A stretch of 21,082 nt of DNA from Spirochaetota bacterium (GCA_018817865.1 JAHITG010000395.1:1-21082); one strand, 5' to 3'; positions 1-6,926 are shown, counted from the stretch's first letter. The notes: generated by a model not told the origin, from the sequence alone. Made by a program: numbers and translations.

Positions 1-23
1 AGAATCAGTAATATCTTTTTCAT
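1..23 (-). CDS. Start of an unidentified gene cut by the left edge
   Basis: Only the first seven codons are visible, reading MKKILLI. The ATG at 23-21 has a strong Shine-Dalgarno sequence, GAGGAGGT at 27-34, four bases upstream, which supports a real start. The gene begins 38 bp after the stop of the 209-residue membrane protein on the same strand, so the two may be co-transcribed. A Lys-Lys start followed by hydrophobic residues fits a signal peptide or a response-regulator beta strand. No function can be assigned. Confidence 0.55.
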
Positions 24-61
24 TTTACCTCCTCATTTATTTTATGTTTTTTTTATTTTTT

Positions 62-691
62 CTAAGCAGTCTTTTTACCCCGGATCAGCTCCAGCCCCAG
101 GATCAGGCATCCCGTGGAAAGAATAAAAATACCGGAAATACGGATCAGGAAGACCGGCCCCAGTGCATAGGCCAAGGCTCCGAAGAAAATGAGTATCCCT
201 GCTATTTTAGGAAATACTTTTGACCGGATAATGGCCAGGCAGAAAAGAATGATCCCCAAAAGAATGGAGATACTGGAAATATTCCTGAATAAAACAACAG
301 CAAGATCATGTTTAATAATTCCGTCTCTGAGAAGCGGTGCAGCGGTCAGCTGTCTGGCAATAACAGGATAAAGGCAAATCTCCCATGTCACCTTACAGGC
401 CTGGAAAAGATAAGCCAATTGAATAAAGATAAAACCAAGAAACCCGATTATACCTGATTTAGCATACATCCGTGAATAAACAGCCATATAGCCGAAGATC
501 ATCAATAATATCCCCGCCATAACGATCAAAGCGAGCGTGGTCCAGTGGGCATCGTTGACCAGCATTGTGAAATCCTGCTGAATTTCAGAGACAGGCAGTA
601 TCAGCGGAAACAGTATTGAATAGGCTGCAAAGAGAATTGATCCTGCAATAAGGGAGATACCTCCTATTTTCTGTATTGTTTGCAATTTCAT
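62..691 (-). CDS. Six-TM integral membrane protein of unknown function
   Basis: The 209-residue product is almost entirely hydrophobic, with about six predicted membrane segments near residues 9-32, 49-72, 79-101, 132-155, 158-181 and 184-203. The short C-terminal tail is basic (RGKKTA), which suggests it is cytoplasmic. I see no catalytic or binding motif and do not recognise the family. The start is well supported: AAGGAGGA lies about eight bases before the ATG, and a sigma70-like promoter lies upstream at 747-774. The gene is divergent from the 126-residue membrane protein at 882 and is followed 38 bp downstream by another gene start at the window edge. It could be a small stress or lipid-associated membrane protein, but nothing in the sequence decides this. 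Confidence 0.8.
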   Translation of the reverse strand: MKLQTIQKIGGISLIAGSILFAAYSILFPLILPVSEIQQDFTMLVNDAHWTTLALIVMAGILLMIFGYMAVYSRMYAKSGIIGFLGFIFIQLAYLFQACKVTWEICLYPVIARQLTAAPLLRDGIIKHDLAVVLFRNISSISILLGIILFCLAIIRSKVFPKIAGILIFFGALAYALGPVFLIRISGIFILSTGCLILGLELIRGKKTA

Positions 692-746
692 GAATATTCC
701 TCCTTATCAATCTTTGATCGAGCAATGAATGATTTCATTTTTTTAG

Positions 747-774
747 AATATACCTGATTTGATTTCTTCGTCAA
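747..774 (-). promoter_or_regulatory. Predicted sigma70-type promoter of the 209-residue membrane protein gene
   Basis: Read on the minus strand, TTGACG (769-774) and TATATT (747-752) are separated by 16 bp. Each hexamer matches the consensus at five of six positions. Transcription would start near 740, giving a leader of about 50 nt that carries the Shine-Dalgarno sequence. Confidence 0.5.
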
Positions 775-881
775 TTCATTTTTACTATTATAAGCCAAAC
801 TGTTCTACATATATGAAATTTTAGTGGAAATAAGATTTAAATTTAATTACCATAATAAAAATATAATAAGGAGTATCTATT

Positions 882-1262
882 ATGAATATTTTTTTCCTGT
901 TATCAGGCCTTCTGCTCTTTCTGGTCTCAGCGGCCCATGCCTGGTGGGGTGAAAAGAATCTCTTTCCTGCCTTCTTTAAAGAATCCCTTCCCGATGGGAT
1001 GAAGGTCAGCCTGTATGTACCGTGGCATCAGAGCACCTTCATGCTTTTTACCTTTGGCCTTTTTATGATCATGGCTTCACTTCAGAACTCTTTCTTCATG
1101 GTATCTTATCTGGTCCTGACCGTCATTACGGGGAATTTAATTATCTTTACACTGACCTGTATCGTTAAAAAGGAGCAGAAAGTCCTGGCTGACTCAGTGG
1201 TCCAGTATGTTCTCTTCTTTTTGCTGATTCTTTTTATAGTTCTGGGAATAAGTTTTGATTAA
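882..1262 (+). CDS. Small four-TM membrane protein of unknown function
   Basis: The 126-residue product has a hydrophobic N-terminus (residues 3-20), a polar stretch (21-49) and further membrane segments around 50-67, 70-94 and 105-124. Residues that stand out against the hydrophobic background are His19 with Trp21-Trp22 and Gly23-Glu24 just after the first segment, and Trp48-His49 just before the second. Both pairs would sit near the same membrane face, so they might bind a metal, haem or quinone; this is inference only. AAGGAG precedes the ATG with suitable spacing. I do not recognise the family. The gene stands alone, 152 bp before the plus-strand maturation protease. Confidence 0.75.
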   Translation: MNIFFLLSGLLLFLVSAAHAWWGEKNLFPAFFKESLPDGMKVSLYVPWHQSTFMLFTFGLFMIMASLQNSFFMVSYLVLTVITGNLIIFTLTCIVKKEQKVLADSVVQYVLFFLLILFIVLGISFD

Positions 1263-1380
1263 GATGATACAAGCCGATCAAAATAGTTCTGCTTTGTATG
1301 GTTTATCTGAAACTCTCTCCTGATTTTTTATCCATCACATAATTACCGGTTTTCTTTATTTTACATTATCCACAATTCTT

Positions 1381-1408
1381 TTGAAATCAAAAATAAAAAA
1401 AGTACATT
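1381..1408 (+). promoter_or_regulatory. Possible promoter placing transcription start at the ATG of the plus-strand protease
   Basis: TTGAAA (1381-1386) and TACATT (1403-1408) are 16 bp apart, matching the consensus at five and four positions. The start codon at 1415 is seven bases after the -10 element, about where transcription would begin, and no Shine-Dalgarno sequence precedes it. This suggests a leaderless mRNA, but the -10 match is modest. Confidence 0.3.
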
Positions 1409-1414
1409 TGAAAA

Positions 1415-1885
1415 ATGGAAGAAGTGCTGAATAAGATCAAAGAAAGAATAGAAGGATCAAAAGATAAAAAGATCCTTTTCTTCTGTATCGGGAATATCAT
1501 ACGGGGTGATGACGGTGTGGGGGAATACATCTTTCACCGGCTTCCGGAAAAAGAGAACATCTTCAGGATCAATGCAGGGAATGCCCCTGTCAATTTTATC
1601 GGAAAGGTAGAGACCCTGTCTCCTGATATAGTGATCATCATTGACTGCATGGCAGCGGGAAAGGATCCAGGAAGTATCACCTTTACGAACTCTTCACAGA
1701 TCTACTCCTCCCCTATCGATACTCATTCCGGGCTTATCAATGAATTTATCAAAGGGATCAAGCCCTCTCCTGACTGGTATATTATTGGAATACAGCCATA
1801 TTCATTGACCGATATTGATAAGCTGTCAGATGAAGTAAAGGTATCAGCGGATAAACTTATCCAATTATTCCATGAGGTAGTTTGA
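1415..1885 (+). CDS. Hydrogenase maturation protease (peptidase M52, HycI/HybD-like), second copy
   Basis: The 156-residue protein has the M52 family pattern: a glycine-rich start (GN at 26-27, then RGDDGVG), a second conserved acid in IIIDCMAAG (Asp77), a histidine (His104) and GIQP at 125-128. By comparison with HycI and HybD, Asp33, Asp77 and His104 would contact the nickel of the immature large subunit. The enzyme removes the C-terminal tail of a [NiFe] large subunit once nickel is inserted. It is less canonical than its neighbour: the usual STH(T/x)xPL stretch reads IDTHSG here, and the GEGLSP-type tail after GIQP is missing. The gene faces the hydrogenase operon and overlaps its last gene by 21 bp. 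It could serve this or another hydrogenase. No clear Shine-Dalgarno precedes the ATG. Confidence 0.85.
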   Translation: MEEVLNKIKERIEGSKDKKILFFCIGNIIRGDDGVGEYIFHRLPEKENIFRINAGNAPVNFIGKVETLSPDIVIIIDCMAAGKDPGSITFTNSSQIYSSPIDTHSGLINEFIKGIKPSPDWYIIGIQPYSLTDIDKLSDEVKVSADKLIQLFHEVV

Positions 1886-2347
1886 ATTTATAAAGAAGAT
1901 TATGCTGTCACCAGCTTCCTTTACAGAGGGAGAGAGCCCTTCTCCCAGACCTACGTTTTCCGGCTGAATACCTATAAAATATACTTTGGAACCGGTATCC
2001 TCTTCGATCAGCTGGGCAACAACCTGTAAAGGAAAGGTATGGGTGCTTAAGGAATTCTGCGGGATGAGGTCATTCGGGATCAGGCGTATTTCCCCGCCTT
2101 TTCCTCTGAAATCCGCTGCATCGATGATGATGGTCTTCCCGGGATGTAACGCCATGGCCTGATCAATGACATTTTCAGGCTTATCCCCGGTATTGAGAAG
2201 GATCAGGTCTTTCAGATCCTTATTTATCCCCTCTGCGATATAAGGGCCGATACCATCATCTGACCGGAGCGTATTCCCAACGGTAATGATAAGGGTAGTC
2301 TGTCCATCTGAAGGTCTAAAAATTCTTTTGATCTCTTCATTTAACAA
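1865..2347 (-). CDS. Hydrogenase maturation protease (peptidase M52), last gene of the hydrogenase operon
   Basis: This 160-residue protein is a textbook M52 endopeptidase. It has VGNTLRSDDGIG near residues 23-34, IIIDAADFRG around Asp76, STHTFPL around His103, GIQP at 126-129, then GEGLSPSV. Asp31, Asp76 and His103 are the expected nickel-sensing residues. It should cleave the C-terminal extension of HydA after the final His434. The start must be TTG at 2347-2345, because an in-frame TAA lies two codons upstream. The TTG overlaps the end of hydA by 11 nt and has no Shine-Dalgarno, so it is probably read by translational coupling. Its 3' end overlaps the convergent plus-strand protease gene. 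The two proteases share only family motifs and are not recent duplicates. Confidence 0.92.
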   Translation of the reverse strand: MLNEEIKRIFRPSDGQTTLIITVGNTLRSDDGIGPYIAEGINKDLKDLILLNTGDKPENVIDQAMALHPGKTIIIDAADFRGKGGEIRLIPNDLIPQNSLSTHTFPLQVVAQLIEEDTGSKVYFIGIQPENVGLGEGLSPSVKEAGDSIIFFINSNYLME

Positions 2348-3665
2348 ATTTTACATCCAGAAAATGCGCGGAACAGGAGATACAGGGATCGTATGCCCGC
2401 ACCAGCATCTCTAGAGCCAATGTTACTTTTTCCTGACCCTTATCCAGTATCTCCGGAACAAGCTTTTTCATATCATGTTCAATATTGTTTACATTCTGAT
2501 TAGTGGGGATGATACAGTTTGCGTTTTTTATGATCCCGTCTTTGTCTACTTCATAATTATGGAAGAGAATTCCCCTGGGAACTTCAACAGCGCCTACACC
2601 GTTCCCTGCCTTGACCGGGATCTGCTTGTTTTCATTGAGGCCCACTATTACCTCTTCATTATGATTAATGCCTTTCTTCTGATATCGTTCAATAATAGCA
2701 ATGGAATCTTCTATACAGTGTACACACTCAACCAGCTGTGCTGCCGTATTAAGATAGGGATTGGTCCATTTGGTCTTGAAACCTAAAGCATCAGCGACTT
2801 TTTTTGCTTTTGGATGAAGCTTCTTCGCATTCAAATTCAACCTGGCCAGAGCACCGGTCGCATATGATTCCCTGCTCAGTTTTGCGTGTTTTGCCGAAGA
2901 GTGAGGAACAATAAATTCATTGGTTATTTTCTTATAATCCTTTTTCTTCATGCGTACCCCGTCCGAAGAACCGATATCACCCATTAATAAAGGATACTCG
3001 TTATCATCACTGACAAGGCCTACATATTCTGTCTCTCTGTCAAATTCAGGAAATTTTAAAGTAGAAGCCAGCTGGACAGTCTCATCCATATCAACACGCA
3101 TGTCCGTCAGATGCTTGTGCATGGCTTCCAGGTCTTTCTCCCTTGGCAGTTTTGTAAATCCGCCTACTACAGATGAGATGGGATGGATATGGCGCCCCAC
3201 CAGGATATCACAGACATCATTACAGGTCTTCTTCATCCTCAGTGCTCTTCTTACTACAGCATTATGAGTTTTGATCAATGGACTGAAGCTGGGAACACCC
3301 AGAAGGTCGGGAGCCACCAGCAGATAGATATGGAGGATATGGCTGTCAAGGATCTCATAATGCAACAGCAGTTTCCTCAGGTCAATGGTCTGTTGTGATG
3401 GTTTAAATCCTATTGCATCCTCAGCAGCCTGGATCGAGGAGAGACTGTGCCCGCAGGCACATATCCCGCAGATCCTTGAAGTAATATGCTGAGCTTCAAA
3501 GATGGACCTTCCTCTGAGCATTCCCTCAAAAAAACGGGGTGCTTCCACGATATCCAGACGGCAGGCTCCTAAAGATCCGTCCTTTACATTGACAACTATA
3601 TTCCCGTGTCCTTCAACACGGGTCAAATATTCAACCTTTATATTCATATTCACTTTTTTACTCAT
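2337..3665 (-). CDS. hydA: [NiFe] hydrogenase large (alpha) subunit, group 3b type
   Basis: The 442-residue catalytic subunit binds the Ni-Fe site. The N-terminal pair of cysteine ligands is in RICGIC (Cys66, Cys69), followed by His73. The C-terminal pair is in DPCISCSAH (Cys428, Cys431), ending at His434. After His434 only eight residues remain (FLDVKFVK), which would be the tail removed by the maturation protease. Group 3b enzymes are soluble cytoplasmic hydrogenases that interconvert H2 and NAD(P)H, and some also reduce sulfur. The start overlaps hydD by 8 nt. An in-frame ATG at residue 7 is an alternative start, just before the IKVEYLTRVEGH sequence typical of the family. The assignment to group 3b rests on the four-gene set as well as on motifs; F420-dependent group 3a is unlikely because a flavin/NAD(P) subunit is present. 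Confidence 0.95.
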   Translation of the reverse strand: MSKKVNMNIKVEYLTRVEGHGNIVVNVKDGSLGACRLDIVEAPRFFEGMLRGRSIFEAQHITSRICGICACGHSLSSIQAAEDAIGFKPSQQTIDLRKLLLHYEILDSHILHIYLLVAPDLLGVPSFSPLIKTHNAVVRRALRMKKTCNDVCDILVGRHIHPISSVVGGFTKLPREKDLEAMHKHLTDMRVDMDETVQLASTLKFPEFDRETEYVGLVSDDNEYPLLMGDIGSSDGVRMKKKDYKKITNEFIVPHSSAKHAKLSRESYATGALARLNLNAKKLHPKAKKVADALGFKTKWTNPYLNTAAQLVECVHCIEDSIAIIERYQKKGINHNEEVIVGLNENKQIPVKAGNGVGAVEVPRGILFHNYEVDKDGIIKNANCIIPTNQNVNNIEHDMKKLVPEILDKGQEKVTLALEMLVRAYDPCISCSAHFLDVKFVK

Positions 3666-4407
3666 CCTTATCTATCTCCCTGCATTTATTATACATATTC
3701 ATTTTATTCAGCATAAGATCAAGCGAAATTTTATACTTGACCATTATATCATTCTGAGCCTGTTCCTGAGGATTGGTAACGACACCCCTGCATCCATAAC
3801 AGATATTCCCGTTATTGATGCACCAGGAATTGCATCCTGCCTTGGTAACAGGGCCGAGACATATGACACCTTTTTCATACATGCAGACATTCTCGTTCAA
3901 TTTACATTCCGCACAGACAGCCTTATCCGGTACTGCATAGGGAATGCCTTTCAGAACAGCCTTGATCACTTTCAGGAATTCCGGCGGATAAATCGGACAT
4001 CCATTTACATAATAATCCACTTTTACGACCTGGTCAACGGCCATGGTGGGAATGGTCGGAAAATGCTTTGCATTATCAGGATAAACATGCTCACGGATCT
4101 CATCCAGTTCAAAATTGTTCTTCATTCCGTTAATTCCGCCGATAGTAGCACAGGAGCCGTAGGCGATCAGGACTTTAGAACGTTTTCTTATCTTTTTTAT
4201 CCTGTCCACGGCATGAGGGGTTGTAATACTTCCTTCTATAATAGCCACATCATACTCCTTATTCCACTTCTCTGACATGACTTCCCGGAATTCCACAACA
4301 TCGATCACTCCGAGTATATCTAAAAGCTGCTCACCAAGATTGGCAACCTGGAGCTGACAACCTTCACAGCAGGCAAAGTCAAAAAAAGCAACCTTTGGCT
4401 TATTCAT
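3658..4407 (-). CDS. hydD: [NiFe] hydrogenase small (delta) subunit with iron-sulfur clusters
   Basis: The 249-residue protein carries electrons between the Ni-Fe site and the partner subunits. Proximal-cluster ligands are visible in CEGC (Cys14, Cys17), GSC (Cys86) and NGCP (Cys137). A second cysteine-rich region near residues 165-206 (CAEC, then Cys175, 183, 192, 196, 203 and 206) should hold two more [4Fe-4S] clusters. There is no twin-arginine signal and no C-terminal membrane anchor, so the enzyme is cytoplasmic. The gene starts 1 bp after hydG ends, with GGAG upstream, and overlaps hydA by 8 nt, indicating coupled translation of the two core subunits. Confidence 0.94.
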   Translation of the reverse strand: MNKPKVAFFDFACCEGCQLQVANLGEQLLDILGVIDVVEFREVMSEKWNKEYDVAIIEGSITTPHAVDRIKKIRKRSKVLIAYGSCATIGGINGMKNNFELDEIREHVYPDNAKHFPTIPTMAVDQVVKVDYYVNGCPIYPPEFLKVIKAVLKGIPYAVPDKAVCAECKLNENVCMYEKGVICLGPVTKAGCNSWCINNGNICYGCRGVVTNPQEQAQNDIMVKYKISLDLMLNKMNMYNKCREIDKDE

Positions 4408-4408
4408 A

Positions 4409-5245
4409 TTATATTGCTCCCTTTATATTTTTTAATTCGCTGTATTTAAAGACAGGCCCGTCCTGACAGCAGAAAATACCCTGGATCTGACAGTGGCCGC
4501 ATTTACCGATCCCGCATTTCATATGCCTCTCCAGAGAGAGGATAATGTGCGTATCCGGTATCATTTTTGCTAAAAGTTCTTTTATAACGAATTTGTACAT
4601 TATCGGAGGCCCGACAACAACAGCATAGGTATGTTCCGGATCCAAATTAACACCCGGAATAAGAGATGTAATCACACCCACATTACCGGACCATTCGGGA
4701 TCAGCTTTGTCAAAGGTACAGCTGAAATTTACATCCAGCCTTTTGTTCCATTCATCTACTTCATCACCGAAGAGCATGTCCTTTGGGGTCCGGCATCCCA
4801 AAAGGATAGTAACTTTACCAAAATCTCTGCGATTGGCCCTCACATAATCGATCAGAGACCGGAGAGGAACAATTCCCAATCCGCCTGCCAGGATCAGCAG
4901 ATCATTCCCTTCAAGGGTCTGAACAGGAAAACCTTTGCCGAATGGTCCCCGGATCCCTACTTCATCGCCTTCTTTTAATTTATGTAAGGCATTGGTAAAT
5001 TTTCCTACTGCCCTGACACACAAATCAAATGTCCCCCGTTTGGTGGGAGAAGAGGCTATTGAGATAGGAGCTTCTCCAACGCCGAACAAAGAAACTTCTA
5101 CAAACTGGCCCGGATCATGGCCAAGAGGCTCTTCATCCGCAAGGGCAATTTCAAAAAACTTCTCTATCTTGGTCATCTGCCTGGTGCTTACAATACGCCC
5201 CTTCTTGACCTCGAATTCACTATTTCTAATGATCTCTCTTTTCAT
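4409..5245 (-). CDS. hydG: Hydrogenase gamma subunit: FAD/NAD(P)-binding reductase with a [2Fe-2S] site
   Basis: This 278-residue protein belongs to the ferredoxin-reductase-like family that also includes PyrK. An N-terminal FAD-binding barrel (about residues 10-108) contains the flavin-contact stretch APISIASSP. A nucleotide-binding domain begins with LILAGGLGIVPL (118-128). Near the C-terminus, Cys244, Cys249, Cys252 and Cys259 or Cys260 form the [2Fe-2S] ligand pattern seen in PyrK and HydG. The subunit passes electrons between NAD(P)H and the iron-sulfur chain. The gene follows hydB by 3 bp and precedes hydD by 1 bp. Cofactor preference (NADPH or NADH) cannot be read safely from sequence; characterised group 3b enzymes mostly use NADP(H). 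Confidence 0.93.
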   Translation of the reverse strand: MKREIIRNSEFEVKKGRIVSTRQMTKIEKFFEIALADEEPLGHDPGQFVEVSLFGVGEAPISIASSPTKRGTFDLCVRAVGKFTNALHKLKEGDEVGIRGPFGKGFPVQTLEGNDLLILAGGLGIVPLRSLIDYVRANRRDFGKVTILLGCRTPKDMLFGDEVDEWNKRLDVNFSCTFDKADPEWSGNVGVITSLIPGVNLDPEHTYAVVVGPPIMYKFVIKELLAKMIPDTHIILSLERHMKCGIGKCGHCQIQGIFCCQDGPVFKYSELKNIKGAI

Positions 5246-5248
5246 CTT

Positions 5249-6286
5249 CTAAATACTCTCCTTTATCAAATCATCCAGGGTCTCTTTCAGCCTGATATCA
5301 GCCATGCATGTACGGCTGCATCTCCCGCAACCCGTACAGAAATACCGCGAAAATTTGTCGACAGGATATTTAAATTTACGAAAATATCGATGCCGCTGTC
5401 TGCCTGCTGCTTTTCTCCTGAAGTTCTCCCCACCCGCCACTTTTGCAAACGATTCATGCTGACAGGAGTCCCATATCCTGATCCTCTTGCCTGTTTTAAG
5501 GTCCAGGTTGATCTCGTCTTCAACATCGAAACAGTGACAGGTAGGACAGACATTGGTACAATTACCGCATGAAAGACATCGTTCTCCCAATTTATACCAT
5601 ACTTTACTGTTATGAGACCTGTCAAACAGGTCCGGTATCTGATCGGGATTGATCTTCACTTCATTTTTAAAGATCTCCCTCTTTTTCGCCCTTAATTTCT
5701 CCCGTTTCTTCATATGAATATCATCTGCCGGCTCAAACACTTTTGTCAATGAAATAAGGTTCTCTCCTTCCCATGTATTGACATGTACCAGGAAGAAGTC
5801 ACCCAGATCCGTAAAGAAGAGATCATATCCTCCATTGGGAAGTTCATTGTTCACCAGTTTACAGCTGGCATGCTCATCGCAATAGTCATTACATTCCAGG
5901 CCGATCAGAATAATTTTATTCTTTCTGATTATATAATTAAGATCTTTTGGCCGGTCGGAAAAAACAACATTCAAAGATTGTATACCTGCCAGGTCACATG
6001 TATGAACCCCGAATAGGATCATCTCATCATATTCAACTATTGCTTCCATATTCTGCTTGCCATCCTTAGTATCATATTCAACCACAGTTTCATACTGGGG
6101 CATAAAATATTTTTTAGGCGGGAGAATGGTAGGTATATATTTGAGAGCTATCTGGCCTCCGCGTGTGACCTCCTCGAAGGCATAATTATTATACCCCTTG
6201 GAGACCGGAGCCATTACTTTTTTCTGCTTGGAGAGGTTTACAATAAACTCATCCAGTTTGTTCTTTTTTAAAATTACATATTTCAT
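5249..6286 (-). CDS. hydB: Hydrogenase beta subunit: iron-sulfur protein (HydB/AsrA-like)
   Basis: The 345-residue protein is the electron-transfer subunit found with HydG in group 3b hydrogenases and in anaerobic sulfite reductase (AsrA). Two ferredoxin-type [4Fe-4S] motifs are present: Cys237, 240, 243 and 247 (CLSCGNCTNVC), and Cys317, 320, 323 and 327 (CTGCGRCSRTC). The N-terminal half has further cysteines, including CNDYC at 132-136 with Cys142, which fits an additional cluster site. GAGGA lies before the ATG. It is the first gene of the operon, about 124 nt downstream of the predicted transcription start. The company of hydD and hydA rules out a sulfite reductase here. Confidence 0.93.
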   Translation of the reverse strand: MKYVILKKNKLDEFIVNLSKQKKVMAPVSKGYNNYAFEEVTRGGQIALKYIPTILPPKKYFMPQYETVVEYDTKDGKQNMEAIVEYDEMILFGVHTCDLAGIQSLNVVFSDRPKDLNYIIRKNKIILIGLECNDYCDEHASCKLVNNELPNGGYDLFFTDLGDFFLVHVNTWEGENLISLTKVFEPADDIHMKKREKLRAKKREIFKNEVKINPDQIPDLFDRSHNSKVWYKLGERCLSCGNCTNVCPTCHCFDVEDEINLDLKTGKRIRIWDSCQHESFAKVAGGENFRRKAAGRQRHRYFRKFKYPVDKFSRYFCTGCGRCSRTCMADIRLKETLDDLIKESI

Positions 6287-6343
6287 AATTTTCCTCTGCT
6301 ATTAATGATTATTCAAAATCGCCTGAACTGCTGTCTACTCCCC

Positions 6344-6359
6344 TGATACGCATGTATCA
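6344..6359. promoter_or_regulatory. Palindromic site in the hydB leader
   Basis: TGATAC and GTATCA form a perfect 6-bp inverted repeat around a 4-bp spacer. It lies about 50-65 nt downstream of the predicted hydB transcription start and just beyond the Rex-like site. It resembles a small operator for an unidentified dimeric regulator. As an RNA hairpin it would be weak. Confidence 0.3.
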
Positions 6360-6367
6360 CGCGTACC

Positions 6368-6385
6368 TTATGAAATTATTCACAA
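6368..6385 (-). promoter_or_regulatory. Probable Rex operator upstream of the hydrogenase operon
   Basis: On the minus strand the site reads TTGTGAATAATTTCATAA. The established Rex operator is TTGTGAA, four A/T bases, then TTCACAA, so 17 of 18 positions fit, including the A/T spacer. Rex represses fermentation and hydrogenase genes when NADH is low and releases DNA when NADH is high, which suits an enzyme that disposes of reducing power as H2. The site lies roughly 25-43 nt after the predicted transcription start, where binding could block elongation. The same sequence is also close to the CRP/FNR pattern TGTGA-N6-TCACA, so that family is the main alternative. Confidence 0.6.
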
Positions 6386-6416
6386 GCTACTGCAAATAAA
6401 TAACAATTTTGCCTAT

Positions 6417-6444
6417 ATCATATTCGAAGCAATTTAAAAGTCAA
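6417..6444 (-). promoter_or_regulatory. Predicted sigma70-type promoter of the hydrogenase operon
   Basis: TTGACT (6439-6444) and TATGAT (6417-6422), read on the minus strand, are 16 bp apart, and each matches the consensus at five of six positions. The promoter lies immediately after the stop codon of the DtxR-family gene. The operon can therefore be transcribed independently, with a leader of about 124 nt. Confidence 0.5.
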
Positions 6445-6451
6445 ATGTTTT

Positions 6452-6883
6452 TTATGTTTTTTTCAAAAATTTTTTAAAATTTTTAACGAATGTTTTCCCG
6501 TCCCCTGTCTTTTCCATATACTGTAAAAGCTGATACCAGCTCTGATAGGTTTGTTTATGAAGATGATGTTCAACGGCACAGGCATCCTCCGTTGCAGTCT
6601 TTTCATCGATATCAAGGATATTAATAAAAAACCTGCTTAAGCTCTTATGTTTTTCATACAGTTTTCCGGCTGTATCTCTCCCTTTATCCGTTAATTCAAT
6701 ATACCCGTATTTCTCATGCTCGATCAGGTCCATTTCAGAGAGGAGCTTTATGGCATGATTGACCGAAGAGACCTTATAATCAAAATAGTCCATCAGGTTC
6801 TTGACCCGTACGACTTTTTTTGTCTGACCGATGATAAAGATCGCTTCTAAATAATCCTCAAGACTTTGTGTTAATTGAACCAT
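6452..6883 (-). CDS. DtxR/MntR-family metal-dependent transcriptional repressor
   Basis: The 143-residue protein has an N-terminal winged helix (about residues 4-70, starting SLEDYLEAI) and a helical dimerisation and metal-binding domain. There is no C-terminal SH3-like domain, as in MntR. By alignment from memory, the primary-site residues are Asp10, Glu13, His79, Cys102, Glu105 and His106. Asp10 is MntR-like (DtxR has Met10), while Cys102 is DtxR/IdeR-like (MntR has Glu99), so preference for Fe(II) or Mn(II) is unclear. In anaerobes such proteins usually control Fe, Mn or Zn uptake. Its position in front of an iron-rich hydrogenase suggests, but does not prove, that it also affects that operon. 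A palindrome overlaps its own promoter. Confidence 0.88.
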   Translation of the reverse strand: MVQLTQSLEDYLEAIFIIGQTKKVVRVKNLMDYFDYKVSSVNHAIKLLSEMDLIEHEKYGYIELTDKGRDTAGKLYEKHKSLSRFFINILDIDEKTATEDACAVEHHLHKQTYQSWYQLLQYMEKTGDGKTFVKNFKKFLKKT

Positions 6884-6900
6884 AAATATACGCCCTCTAA

Positions 6901-6926
6901 ATTATAGACAAGACTATAATCTATAG
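6901..6926. promoter_or_regulatory. Candidate autoregulatory operator of the DtxR-family gene
   Basis: ATTATAG and CTATAAT form a perfect 7-bp inverted repeat around 6 bp (6901-6920). A second overlapping repeat, CTATA-ATC-TATAG, covers 6914-6926. The site overlaps the predicted -10 element and the transcription start of the DtxR-family gene, a classical repressor position. Its size and A/T-rich dyad symmetry resemble DtxR/MntR-family operators. Which protein binds it is inferred from position only. Confidence 0.5.

Noticed and set aside
862..867. TATAAT before the 126-residue membrane protein gene as its -10 element
   Set aside because: It touches the Shine-Dalgarno sequence, so transcription would start after it, and no -35 element is at the right distance.
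1267..1299. ATACAA/TTGTAT inverted repeat after the 126-residue protein gene
   Set aside because: A 6-bp A/T-rich stem with a 21-base loop is too weak to call a terminator.
3502..4275. A 257-codon open frame on the plus strand opposite hydA and hydD
   Set aside because: It lies entirely antisense to two genes with conserved cysteine motifs, and its translation has no recognisable domain.
5245..5249. Anaerobic sulfite reductase (asrAB) instead of hydrogenase subunits
   Set aside because: The AsrA/AsrB-like subunits are directly followed by unmistakable [NiFe] small and large subunits and a maturation protease.
5287..5625. A 112-codon minus-strand frame inside hydB
   Set aside because: It is out of frame within a gene whose two ferredoxin motifs are clear, so it is a shadow.
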